Below, piece by piece: positions 35,622 through 43,579 of a DNA stretch of 64,000 nucleotides. The stretch comes from Pseudorhodoferax sp965279475 (GTDB taxonomy: Bacteria; Pseudomonadota; Gammaproteobacteria; Burkholderiales; Burkholderiaceae_C). The stretch is from the NCBI GenBank assembly GCA_965279475.1, contig CBDIIA010000003.1, forward strand, positions 3,596,001 to 3,660,000, written 5' to 3'. A program made the translations under genes and the position numbers. Under the pieces are notes generated by a model. That model ran no database searches, was not told the origin of the DNA, and saw only the letters and a list, made by a program, of their open reading frames with translations. The first letter of the stretch is position 1. Every line of letters begins with the position of its first letter.

Positions 35622-38600
35622 ATGAAAATCCAGGCACTGCGCGTCTTGCGCAATGGTTCGACGTTGGCGTTGCACGGCGCACTGGCGATGCTGCTGGCCG
35701 CATGCGGTGGAGGTGGCACAGCTCCCGATGCCGTTGAGGCCACCAGTGCGAACGACGGCGCGAGCATCGCCCACGCCAAGGCTGCCGTGGTCGGCACCGA
35801 CACGGCGTTGACTCCAGTCGCCGCCACCGCCAGCGCATCCGAGCGGGGCGACCTGTCCGCAGCAGCCGCCGTCGATCATGACGAGAACACCCGGTGGAGC
35901 AGCGGCTTCACGGACAACCAGTCCTTGACGCTCGACTACGGCAAGATCGTGACCATCAGCCGCGTGCGCATCGATTGGGAACGTGCGCACGCCGCGCAAT
36001 ACCTGCTGCAGGTCTCCAACGACAGCTCGAACTGGACGACGATCAAGACCGTCGACAACAGCCAGGGTGGCATCGAAGACTGGACGCACTTGAACGGCCA
36101 GGGGCGCTACCTGCGCATGCAGGGCGTCACGCGATCGTCGGGCTACGGCTATTCGATCTTCGAGATACAAGCCTTCTCGGGCACATCCACGGATCCCGCT
36201 CCAACGCCGACCCCGACGCCGGACCCGACGCCTACACCCAACCCGTCGCCCATCGACCTGGGCAAGCCGGGCGTGGCGATCAAGCCCGTGACCGCCACCT
36301 CGTCGGCGCTGGAAAACGGTGGCATGCCCGCCACGCTCACCATCGACGGTAACCCCACGACGCGCTGGTCGAGCAAGCCCGAGGACGGGGCCTGGATCCA
36401 GTTCGACTTCGGCGTCAAGACGCAGGTCGGCGCGATGAAGCTGGTCTGGGAAAACGCGTACGGCAAGGAGTACGCGCTGCAGACGTCGGACGACGGCCAG
36501 AAGTGGACGCAGCTGCGCTATGTGACCAGGGGCTCGGGCGGCACCGAGGAGTTCTACAACCTCGGCGCGAATGCCCGCTACATCCGCCTGCAAGGCGTGG
36601 CGCGCGCAACCGCCTACGGCTACTCGCTGTTCGAGGTGGAGTTCAAGACACCGGGCTCCGACAACTCGATGGCCACGCTCACCACGTCGCCCCTGGCCTT
36701 CCCGGCCAGCGGCAGTGGCATGGTGCCATTGCCCACGTCGCAAGAGCCGCTGGAGACGACGCAGTTCGCGCTGGCCGATGGCACGCTGGTCACGCGCTTT
36801 GGTGTGCGTGGCCTGGCACGCCATGGCCGCGAGCGCGGCGAGGAGTGGAACGAGATCGGCTACGGGCCCAACGAGACCGTCGACGCCAACGGCCTGCCCG
36901 TGGACAAGGGGCCGGGCAACTACCTGACCTTCGTCGCCAACTACTTCAAGAACCGCACCTGGGGTTTCGAGATCATCGACAACAGCCGCGTGGCGGGCGT
37001 GACCAGGCCGGTCCTCAAGGTCAACCAGTACTTCCCGCAGGCGCAGTTGCCCGGCGGCGTGGCCTGGTTCCGCGCCTTCGACCGGCCCGGCGTCACCGGC
37101 TATGGCTGGATGAACCCCGGCGAACTGGTGGACCGCAACCTCACCATCTGCCCTTCGGTGCCATACCCGCCGAACGGCAAGCTGGCCAGTGCCAACCAGC
37201 TCAACAACGGCTGCAGCCTCACGGTCAACGCCTACCCGGGCCACGACGACATCGGCGCCAATGGTTTGCCGAACGGCAAGAACGTGCCCAGCCGTGCGCT
37301 GGTGGTGGGCGATGTGATCGAGGTCTCGCCGTCCTTCTTCTCCACCAAGGAGGCGATGGCCGCCGTGGGCGACGATGGTGGCCTGCGCTACTACGCGAAC
37401 GAGTGGGTCTACGTGGTGGGCACGGGTGTGCGGCCCTGGTACGGCATTCAACCGCGGCTGAACTCGTGGCCCTTGCCGGTGGAGACGCTGCAAGGCGGCA
37501 CGGGCTCGGTGTCGTATGACTATGCCGACAACGGCAGCTTCATGTTCCAGCAACCGTTCACCAACATCGGCATGCAGAACATGCAGCGGTTCGTCGAGGG
37601 CCGCCGGCTGATCCACACCAACTTCTTCACCGGCGACCACAACGAGCCGGGCAACGACCGCTACACCGGGGCGGTCGGCCTGCAAGGGCAGCGCTTCAAC
37701 CAGTCCGCGTGCATCGGCTGCCACGTCAACAACGGCCGCAGCCCGGCGCCTGCGGGATTGAACCAGCGGTTGGACACGATGTCGGTGCGCACCGCGATGC
37801 TGGACGCCACAGGGCAGCAGTTGCCGGACACGCGTTATGGCGTGGCGGTGCAGATGAATGCGCGCTCGGCCAACGGCACGCCGCAGGACTGGGGCAACGG
37901 CGTGCGCGTCGCTGGCTTCGACACCCAGACCATCCAACTCGCGGACGGCACACCGGTGGAGTTGCGCAAGCCCAGGCTCGCGTTCGACGGCCCGGTGCCG
38001 CAGATCTTTTCTCTGCGCTTAGCCCAGCCCATGCTCGGGACCGGCCTGCTCGAAGCCGTGCCCGAGGTCGACATCCTGGCGCGCGTGCGGGCCGCACCCG
38101 ATGAAGACGGTGTCAGGGGTCAGGCGAACTACGTGATCGACCCGGAAACCGGCGCCGTGCGCCTGGGCCGCTTCGGCTGGAAGGCATCGAAAGCCAGCCT
38201 GCGCCACCAGGCGGCGTCAGCCTTGCTGCAGGACATGTCGGTGACCTCGCCGATCTACCCGAGCCGCGATTGCCTGGCCGGCCCGGCAGGCTGCGCGGCG
38301 AAGGGCGAGCGCGGCATCTCGGAGGCCGATCTGCAATCGGTTGCGCGCTACCTGGCGCTGCTGGCCGTGCCGGCGCAGCGCAGCATCAGCAGCGGATTTC
38401 CGAAGGGTGTGGCGCCGTTGCCCGATCTGGATGTGAATCCGGCGCAGGTAGCGCTCGGATCCCAACTCTTCCAGAGCATGCGCTGCACGGCCTGCCACGC
38501 AACTGAGATGAAGACCGGCCCGGGCCACTTGCTGGCCGAACTGCGCAGCCAGACTATCAAGCCCTACACCGACCTGCTGCTGCACGACATGGGCACGGGC

Positions 38601-38852
38601 CTGGCCGACGGCTATGTGGAAGGCAAGGCCACGGGCAGCCTGTGGCGCACCGCGCCGCTATGGGGCATCGGCTACGCAGACCGGGCCATGGGCACCGCCG
38701 GCAAGGTCGGCTACCTCCACGACGGGCGTGCCCGCAATCTGACCGAAGCGGTGCTATGGCACGGCGGTGAGGGCGAGCGTGCGCGGCAGCGTTTCATGGC
38801 GCTCTCCACGGCGGACCGTGCGGCGCTACTGGCGTTTCTGCGGTCGCTTTGA
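35622..38852 (+). CDS. Lipoprotein with two discoidin (F5/8 type C) domains and a di-heme oxidoreductase domain
   Basis: 1076 residues. The ATG at 35622 follows GAGG; an in-frame ATG at 35598 is weaker. The lipobox is LLAACGGGG. Discoidin-like domain 1 spans about residues 68-187 and domain 2 about 214-345, joined by a PTPTPTPDPTPTPNP linker. The rest (about 360-1076) is a DHOR (DUF1111-type) di-heme oxidoreductase with two c-type heme sites, SACIGCHVN (Cys697) and RCTACHATE (Cys955). Predicted location is the outer membrane or periplasmic face, perhaps binding carbohydrate through the discoidin modules. The c-di-GMP riboswitch upstream links its production to surface or biofilm life. The redox substrate is unknown. 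Confidence 0.85.
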   Translation: MKIQALRVLRNGSTLALHGALAMLLAACGGGGTAPDAVEATSANDGASIAHAKAAVVGTDTALTPVAATASASERGDLSAAAAVDHDENTRWSSGFTDNQSLTLDYGKIVTISRVRIDWERAHAAQYLLQVSNDSSNWTTIKTVDNSQGGIEDWTHLNGQGRYLRMQGVTRSSGYGYSIFEIQAFSGTSTDPAPTPTPTPDPTPTPNPSPIDLGKPGVAIKPVTATSSALENGGMPATLTIDGNPTTRWSSKPEDGAWIQFDFGVKTQVGAMKLVWENAYGKEYALQTSDDGQKWTQLRYVTRGSGGTEEFYNLGANARYIRLQGVARATAYGYSLFEVEFKTPGSDNSMATLTTSPLAFPASGSGMVPLPTSQEPLETTQFALADGTLVTRFGVRGLARHGRERGEEWNEIGYGPNETVDANGLPVDKGPGNYLTFVANYFKNRTWGFEIIDNSRVAGVTRPVLKVNQYFPQAQLPGGVAWFRAFDRPGVTGYGWMNPGELVDRNLTICPSVPYPPNGKLASANQLNNGCSLTVNAYPGHDDIGANGLPNGKNVPSRALVVGDVIEVSPSFFSTKEAMAAVGDDGGLRYYANEWVYVVGTGVRPWYGIQPRLNSWPLPVETLQGGTGSVSYDYADNGSFMFQQPFTNIGMQNMQRFVEGRRLIHTNFFTGDHNEPGNDRYTGAVGLQGQRFNQSACIGCHVNNGRSPAPAGLNQRLDTMSVRTAMLDATGQQLPDTRYGVAVQMNARSANGTPQDWGNGVRVAGFDTQTIQLADGTPVELRKPRLAFDGPVPQIFSLRLAQPMLGTGLLEAVPEVDILARVRAAPDEDGVRGQANYVIDPETGAVRLGRFGWKASKASLRHQAASALLQDMSVTSPIYPSRDCLAGPAGCAAKGERGISEADLQSVARYLALLAVPAQRSISSGFPKGVAPLPDLDVNPAQVALGSQLFQSMRCTACHATEMKTGPGHLLAELRSQTIKPYTDLLLHDMGTGLADGYVEGKATGSLWRTAPLWGIGYADRAMGTAGKVGYLHDGRARNLTEAVLWHGGEGERARQRFMALSTADRAALLAFLRSL

Positions 38853-39133
38853 GAGGATGGCCGCAGGCGTGGATGTGCTGATGGCGCAGAACAGCTCGCG
38901 CATCACCGACTTTCGTGATGCTGGTCGCGACTCACAACTACTTATGCTGATCGCCCAAAGCAAGGTGGGACATCGACCCGGGCGCATGGAGCTGCGCATG
39001 CGAAAGCGACGGCCCCAACCCTAACCCTGGTGAAAGTGCCATTCGCCTTAGGCTGGCGGCCGAAGCGAAAGGTCTGCGGAGGGCTGTGCCGAACCGAGAA
39101 TATGGAGGTGATGAAAGAGAGCATCGTTGATGC
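38853..39133. other. Intergenic region between the di-heme lipoprotein and the cassette cluster
   Basis: No convincing gene or terminator. It contains CCCCAACCCTAACCCTGG near 39013-39030, which looks like a chance repeat. No attC site was recognised to close the DUF4440 cassette on this side. Confidence 0.4.
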
Positions 39134-39508
39134 CTACCAGATCTGTGCGGCTGGCGTGCCCTGGTGATAACGCAACTGCCACATGCCTCCGACCCGAACC
39201 CATAGGGAGCAGCGCAAGGTATGGTTTGTAAGCCCCCCATCTTCCTGCTGATGCGCCGATCGGTAGGTTAGTAGTGCGGCATCAGGTGCGGCACGACAGA
39301 GAGAAAAGGCACTTGAAACAACCGAGGGCGAGGCCTCCTGCTCAGACAAGAGCGCCAGGATCGCAGGGTAGTCGTAGTATCGGCCCGAGCGACCGACCTC
39401 GTGAAATTCTGTATGAAGAAGCTCGCGTAGACGAGTGGCATTGCGGCGCACGGCCGGTTGATGAAGTTCAACTTCGAGCGCCTGCAATTCAGGAAGAAGT
39501 GTCTGCAT
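39134..39508 (-). CDS. DUF4440-like (NTF2-fold) protein, probable cassette gene
   Basis: 124 residues from the ATG at 39508. The pattern LLPELQALEVELHQPAVRRN, then LHTEFHEVGRSGRYYDYPAI and the closing LWVRVGGMWQLRYHQGTPA fit DUF4440/SnoaL-type cone folds. These proteins are common cargo of integron cassettes; the molecular function is unknown. An attC-like element lies 26 bp upstream, and the gene has the same orientation as the other cassette genes here. The frame is open upstream through the attC-like element, but that extension is not likely translated. Confidence 0.75.
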   Translation of the reverse strand: MQTLLPELQALEVELHQPAVRRNATRLRELLHTEFHEVGRSGRYYDYPAILALLSEQEASPSVVSSAFSLCRAAPDAALLTYRSAHQQEDGGLTNHTLRCSLWVRVGGMWQLRYHQGTPAAQIW

Positions 39509-39534
39509 ATGCAAGTCGATCTGTTTTGGCCAAA

Positions 39535-39596
39535 GTTTGAGATGAGAGGTGGCGCCCGGCTTGCCGGGTGACGTCCTCTCGATTGAATGGTTGGAC
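39535..39596 (-). repeat. attC-like element (degenerate) before the DUF4440 gene
   Basis: An imperfect hairpin has nested arms: GAGAGG (39544-39549) with CCTCTC (39575-39580), and CCCGGC (39555-39560) with GCCGGG (39563-39568). One end carries GTTGGAC (39590-39596), which fits the GTTRRRY core. The opposite core is degenerate (GTTTGAG region). A relative of its central part occurs at 14604-14645. Confidence 0.5.
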
Positions 39597-39713
39597 GAAG
39601 CCGCTACGCGGAGCCATTCCGCGCTGCGTTCCTGATGCGATCTACGCTGCATCTCTCACCTCGTCAATCCGGACGGAGTGATTGTGCAACGTACCGCCCC
39701 AGGAGACCACGCC

Positions 39714-39902
39714 ATGAACAGCACTAGCGCCGAGTTCGACCAGCGCTACCAGTCCCACCTCAAACACCTGAAGCTCAAGGGCCTGCAGCCCAAAACGATT
39801 GACGTCTACGCCCATCTGACCGGCCACACCACCGAGCAGGCCAGCGCGCGCATCGACGCCCTGATGAGCCGCTTCACTCTGGACTGGGCAAGTGTGCGGT
39901 GA
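39714..39902 (+). pseudogene. Internally deleted tyrosine recombinase
   Basis: 62 residues. The start (FDQRYQSHLKHLKLKGLQPK) is the N-terminal SAM-like part of a tyrosine recombinase. The end (VYAHLTGHTTEQASARIDAL) resembles the C-terminus that follows the catalytic tyrosine in such proteins. The catalytic core between them (normally over 200 residues) is missing, so an in-frame deletion joined the two ends. It is directly followed by an IS91-type transposase fragment, an arrangement found in IS91-like elements with an accessory recombinase. It is not a functional integron integrase. Confidence 0.7.
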
Positions 39903-39994
39903 TCACGCTGGCCAGCCTCATCGATCGCTTTGCTGAGCCTTACCTGGCCCGCTATGGCGACAGCGTGCTGCCCAGCCAGCGCCAGTGCCGGTGA
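39899..39994 (+). pseudogene. IS91-family transposase, N-terminal fragment
   Basis: A GTG start overlaps the previous stop and gives ITLASLIDRFAEPYLARYGD, then SVLPSQRQCR and a stop after 31 residues. The segment resembles the first residues of IS91-type transposases; the rest is deleted. With the recombinase remnant it forms the trace of one decayed mobile element. Confidence 0.6.
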
Positions 39995-40372
39995 GTGCGA
40001 CGATGGATGCTGAGCGTGCCAAGCCGGTGTGCCGCTGCAGGGCAGAAATGCAGGTAGTGCGACGACGTATCCCACCCGACGAGGTGGCCGGTCTCTCACC
40101 GCCACCGGCCTGTGAGGTCACACCCGACAGGTAAAGCGCCCGATCTTCGGCGGCACAGTGTCTGCATCGGGCGCTTGGGGAAGGGCTCGGCTGCCGTTTG
40201 GCGCTGCGCTGCCCACGGGACGCTGAAATCCCAAGGTCGCGCGCCACGAGACACCGAAACCGCCCGCCTGATCCGCTGACGCGCCGGCCGCGCGCGCATC
40301 CGGCGCCACCACAACGGGTGGCATCCGGAACATATTTTCTGGTGTAGCAACAGCGGCGCATCAACCGGGCTC
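39995..40372. other. Non-coding remnant between the IS91 fragment and the attC site
   Basis: 378 bp without a convincing gene. It includes the inverted repeat GCGCCCGAT...ATCGGGCGC (40137-40173), a hairpin with 9-bp arms. It may be the decayed end of the IS91-like element or an empty cassette remnant. Confidence 0.35.
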
Positions 40373-40427
40373 GTCCAACAAACGGACCAGAGCGCGGCTT
40401 CGCGTTATCTATCCTTACTCGTTAGGC
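40373..40427 (-). repeat. Integron attC site (3' end of the IS-split cassette)
   Basis: 55 bp bounded by GTCCAAC (40373-40379) and GTTAGGC (40421-40427), which fit RYYYAAC and GTTRRRY. The centre has the hairpin GCGCGGCTTCGCG. It starts 15 bp after the stop of the minus-strand cassette gene, the normal attC position. The inner arms are weak, so this site is less certain than the one at 42824. Confidence 0.6.
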
Positions 40428-40442
40428 CCCAGCGCGCTGCCG

Positions 40443-41218
40443 CTACATGACTTTGATTGACAGCCCTCCAGCCGGAATGCTGACCGAAGACGGTGGGGTT
40501 TGCAGACTGAAGTTGGGTAGTTTGTTGCGCGTCCAGATCAGCGTGAGAACAAACTCCCGCAGCGCTTTTGCAAGGTCGGCGAAAGGAATCGTTGTATCCG
40601 GCTCCGCATGGTGTGCAATCTTGTTCCGTGCAGCAATGCAGGCAGATAGAAACTTGGGCACTGGCACCCCGCAGATGTCAGTCGGCTGAGCGATCCGCTT
40701 CCCGAGCCTGCTCAAAGCGGCGGGGAACGATTCCTCTCGCAGTGAACCGAGGACACCTGCCAACGAGTTCGCCTCGTCCGCGCTCAACGCGTGCGCATCA
40801 TCGGCGCCTAAGGTCGCCAACTCTTGTCGGAACCGCTCCAGAACTATTCGGGCGGCTTCACTCCGCGGTCGGCGTTCCACCAGTTGCTCCAGCGCAAGGT
40901 AGCTGGCCAGGAAGGCTGCCTTGTCGGTTGACTCCTGCGTCGCGAGGCAAAGAATATGCAACGCCTCTTCTGATTGCTGATCGAGGCTGACATTGAGGCT
41001 CCAAAGCATCTTGAGGCCTTCCAAAATGTATGTGGGATCACTTGGACGAACATCGATGTTGCCAGTGAACACGTACTCAAAGTGCAGACCATCGTCTGGG
41101 AAGACAGCCGCACCCCAAACGCTGTCCACGACAGTTGCACCTTGTTCAGTCGACAGCTTGTCCTTGATTTCCTGTGACACCTGACCGGAGATCTTGTCGC
41201 CCACTGGGATGTTCAGAC
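40443..41218 (-). pseudogene. Cassette gene of unknown function, 3' part (split by IS3 element)
   Basis: Encodes the C-terminal ~257 residues of a protein whose N-terminus lies beyond the insertion sequence (42540-42804). Removing the element and one copy of the GAC duplication restores one frame, LGLGLNIPVGDKISGQ, for a total of about 345 residues. Visible features are a helical segment EEALHILCLATQESTDKAAF and ACIAARNKIAHHAEPDTTIP, reminiscent of HEPN/ApeA-type or RES-like helical proteins. I do not recognise the family. A residual product could start at the internal ATG at 41204. Confidence 0.75.
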
Positions 41219-41257
41219 TGAACCGCCCCGGGTTTCATGGAGGCCCGTTGGTTTAAG

Positions 41258-42166
41258 TCAGGCCTCCACCGTGGAGACTTGACTGGCGAGTTGCCGATAG
41301 TAGTTTGCCTCAGCTTCAGCCGGCGGGATGTACCCGATGGGCTCGAGAAGCCTGTGGTGGTTAAACCAAGACACCCATTCGAGGGTCGCCAGCTCCACCG
41401 ATTCCTTGGTCTTCCACGGGGCCTTGCGGTGGATCAGTTCGGCCTTGTACAGGCCGTTGATCGTCTCCGCCAAAGCGTTGTCATAGCTGTCGCCTTTGCT
41501 GCCCACAGAGGGCTCAATGCCGGCCTCGGCCAAGCGCTCGCTGTAGCGAATGCCGACGTATTGCGAGCCCCTGTCCGAGTGGTGGGTCAGTGTGCCATCA
41601 CGCTCGGGTTGCCGGGCGTACAACGCCTGCTCCAGGGCGTCGAGCACGAAGTCCGCGCGCATGGAGCTGCTGACGCGCCAACCCACGATGCGTCGTGCGT
41701 ACACGTCGATGACGAAGGCCACGTACAGCCAGCCCTGCCAGGTCGACACGTAGGTGAAGTCGGAGACCCAGAGCTGGTTCGGCCGGTCGGCCAGGAACTG
41801 ACGGTTGACCCGATCCAGAGGACACGGCGCACGCCCGTCGCTGATCGTCGTGCGCAATACCTTGCCTCGCATCACCCCGCGCAGGCCCTGGCGGCGCATC
41901 AGGCGCTCCACGGTGCAGCGCGCAACCGTTGTGCCTTCACGCGCGAGCTGTCGCCAGACTTTGTCTGCTCCATAGACCTGCATGTTGGCGCTCCACACGC
42001 GCTCGATCTGCGGCATCAGCGCCTCGTCACGTATTGCCCTGGCGCAGCGCAGTTGCGGCTCACGTCGCAGTGCTGCATGCCGCCAGTATCCCGAGGGGGC
42101 GACCTGCAAAGCCTTGCAGATCGGCTCGACCCCGTGGGTGTCCCGGTGTTCGTCAATGAAGTCCAT
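41258..42166 (-). CDS. IS3-family transposase OrfB
   Basis: 302 residues from the ATG at 42166, or translated as an OrfAB fusion by -1 frameshifting. An HTH_21 region (HRDTHGVEPICKALQVAPSG) precedes the rve integrase core. The catalytic residues are D in LWVSDFTYVSTW, D in THHSDRGSQY and E in ALAETINGLYKAE. The catalytic triad looks intact. Confidence 0.93.
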   Translation of the reverse strand: MDFIDEHRDTHGVEPICKALQVAPSGYWRHAALRREPQLRCARAIRDEALMPQIERVWSANMQVYGADKVWRQLAREGTTVARCTVERLMRRQGLRGVMRGKVLRTTISDGRAPCPLDRVNRQFLADRPNQLWVSDFTYVSTWQGWLYVAFVIDVYARRIVGWRVSSSMRADFVLDALEQALYARQPERDGTLTHHSDRGSQYVGIRYSERLAEAGIEPSVGSKGDSYDNALAETINGLYKAELIHRKAPWKTKESVELATLEWVSWFNHHRLLEPIGYIPPAEAEANYYRQLASQVSTVEA

Positions 42167-42489
42167 CAGGACTTGAGTCGGCGGTCGAGCTCCGCCTGGG
42201 CGAAAAACGCGCTGGCCAGCTTCAGGATCTCGTTGGCCCGGCGCAGTTCCTTGACCTCGCGTTCCAGGTCCTTGACCCGCTGTGCCTCCGAGGTCGTGAC
42301 GCCTTCGCGTGTCCCTGAATCGACCTCGACACGCTTGACCCATTCCAGCAGCGTCTGCGGCACGCACCCAATCTTCGGTGCGATCGATTCGACCGCCGCC
42401 CACAACGACGGGTACTCCCCACGGTGCTCTTGCACCATCCTCACCGCGCGCTCACGCACCTCGGGTGAGAACTTGTTCGACTTCTTCAT
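42166..42489 (-). CDS. IS3-family transposase OrfA
   Basis: 107 residues. An N-terminal helix-turn-helix (MKKSNKFSPEVRERAVRMVQ, IGCVPQTLLEWVKR) is followed by a leucine-zipper-like coiled coil (RVKDLEREVKELRRANEILK). Its stop overlaps the orfB start (ATGA), the standard arrangement for programmed frameshifting in this family. Confidence 0.93.
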   Translation of the reverse strand: MKKSNKFSPEVRERAVRMVQEHRGEYPSLWAAVESIAPKIGCVPQTLLEWVKRVEVDSGTREGVTTSEAQRVKDLEREVKELRRANEILKLASAFFAQAELDRRLKS

Positions 42490-42539
42490 GGCTCAATCCT
42501 CTCAGAGAATGGAGCCTCCTCAAAACCCGGGGCGGTTCA

Positions 42540-42804
42540 GACCAAGTCCAAGGATGGCGTTAAGCAGTCGCAGACGTATCCGAAGCGCTTCGGACGCCGC
42601 TCTTGCTTCGTCCGCAGACAGGAAGCCGACGCCGTCAATGTGGAAGTTGGTAGCCCGATCAAGGGTCTCCGCGTTTCGAGGCAAGACCTCGAACGTCACG
42701 CGGTCGGACACCTGAACTTTGACCTCCGGCTCCGGGAAACCAAGCTTGCCTGGCTGTTTTGACGCGAGGCGCAAACGGAACCTAAACATGGCGGGCGAGG
42801 ACAT
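42540..42804 (-). pseudogene. Cassette gene of unknown function, 5' part (split by IS3 element)
   Basis: Encodes the first ~90 residues (MSSPAMFRFRLRLASKQPGK through RIRLRLLNAILGLGLN) of the protein that continues at 41218. After the insertion point the frame reads only a few residues into the element and stops. The start lies 20 bp inside the cassette from the attC at 42824-42881, typical cassette geometry. Confidence 0.75.
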
Positions 42805-42823
42805 ATAGAGGAGTGAATCCGAG

Positions 42824-42881
42824 GCCTAACGCCGCCGCTCAGCCGACGCCGAAGGCGGTCGGATGCAGCGGCCTGTTAGGC
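42824..42881 (-). repeat. Integron attC site
   Basis: 58 bp with perfectly complementary outer cores GCCTAAC (42824-42830) and GTTAGGC (42875-42881). The inner arms are imperfect (GCCGCCGCT / GCAGCGGCC) and the central hairpin is CCGACGCC-GAA-GGCGGTCGG. This is the classical 59-base-element layout. It separates the 70-residue membrane-protein gene from the IS-split gene, both on the minus strand. Confidence 0.9.
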
Positions 42882-42923
42882 TACCGCGCGTCCGCAAAGA
42901 CAAGCTTGCGAGGGTTCCATGCA

Positions 42924-43136
42924 TCATGGTTGTGGTCTCTTCCGCCAGAGAAAACTAATGTGAACAATCAATAGCAAAACCACTGCCGGCGTTAGTACAT
43001 CCCATACAAATGTGCCAGCAACCTCGCTCAAAAGAGGGCCAGATATGAACGCAACTGCAAGCCACACCAGGAACCAAAGAAAGGCTCTCTCGAAGGCCTT
43101 GCGACACCATTCGCCCCAAGAATGAGTACGGTCCAT
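42924..43136 (-). CDS. Small membrane protein, cassette gene
   Basis: 70 residues from the ATG at 43136, preceded by AGGA. It has two predicted membrane segments (FLWFLVWLAVAFISGPLL and FVWDVLTPAVVLLLIVHISF) and basic ends. Its stop lies 43 bp before the attC site, as expected for a cassette gene. No family recognised. The frame is open upstream, but the extension lacks a ribosome-binding site and crosses a strong hairpin. Confidence 0.6.
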   Translation of the reverse strand: MDRTHSWGEWCRKAFERAFLWFLVWLAVAFISGPLLSEVAGTFVWDVLTPAVVLLLIVHISFLWRKRPQP

Positions 43137-43579
43137 GATCCGTTTTCCTACGTAATGTAGACCGCACGCCGTGCCGTCTAAAACGGCGCGTGCGGCGTAA
43201 TCTGGGCGCTGCATGGTCGCGTAAGGTACTGTCACACAACATATTCCTGTCCATGCCTGGATGATGCCAGCTGAATAAAAAGATGCCAAACCCCGCAGAG
43301 CGTTCGCACTGCAGGAATGACGCCTTCCGAACTGGCCCGTCATCTCGGTATGCCGCAAAAGGCCTCTGATGGCCGAAGCCACCAGTCTCAGGGGGCAGGC
43401 TCGACCATGCGCATTCTGACCGGCGGCAGGCCAATTCTGGCCTCCCCAGTGTCATAGCGGGGTGTGAATGCGTCGGGCCAATGGATGCCTGGCCGGCATC
43501 GGCGCCGGCCGCCAAATCCGCGCCAACCGCCGGATTTGAAGGCACACTGGCGTCGCGTCTCGTCCAACAGGAACCGCCC
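43137..43579. other. Intergenic region between the cassette cluster and aspA
   Basis: No convincing gene. It contains a strong imperfect hairpin at 43161-43197 (ACCGCACGCCGTGCCGT and ACGGCGCGTGCGGCG around CTAAA) just upstream of the small membrane-protein gene. The aspA promoter must lie in its right half; no clear -35/-10 pair was seen. Confidence 0.4.

Larger units (their letters stand above)
41219..42539 (-). mobile_element. IS3-family insertion sequence, 1321 bp, complete
   Basis: The terminal inverted repeats begin TGAACCGCCCCGGGTTT at both ends. The element is flanked by the direct repeat GAC (41216-41218 and 42540-42542), a 3-bp target duplication as expected for IS3. It encodes orfA and orfB with the usual overlap and an intact DDE set. 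It has split a cassette gene exactly at the duplication. Confidence 0.93.

Noticed and set aside
36190..36245. Short tandem repeat as a separate repeat element or CRISPR
   Set aside because: It encodes the Pro-Thr linker of the discoidin lipoprotein. No CRISPR-like repeat-spacer pattern was seen anywhere in the window.
39013..39030. Telomere-like CCCCAACCCTAACCCTGG
   Set aside because: Only two short units inside a bacterial intergenic region; most likely chance.
39714..39902. Recombinase ORF as the integron integrase of the cassette cluster
   Set aside because: It lacks the catalytic core and no IntI-specific segment is visible. It fits the accessory recombinase of an IS91-like element better.
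43161..43197. Hairpin as a fourth attC site
   Set aside because: No RYYYAAC/GTTRRRY cores flank it, and the outer sequences are not complementary.
43200..43382. N-terminal extension of the 70-residue membrane protein in the same frame
   Set aside because: The extension has no ribosome-binding site and would run through a strong hairpin, whereas the ATG at 43136 has AGGA upstream.
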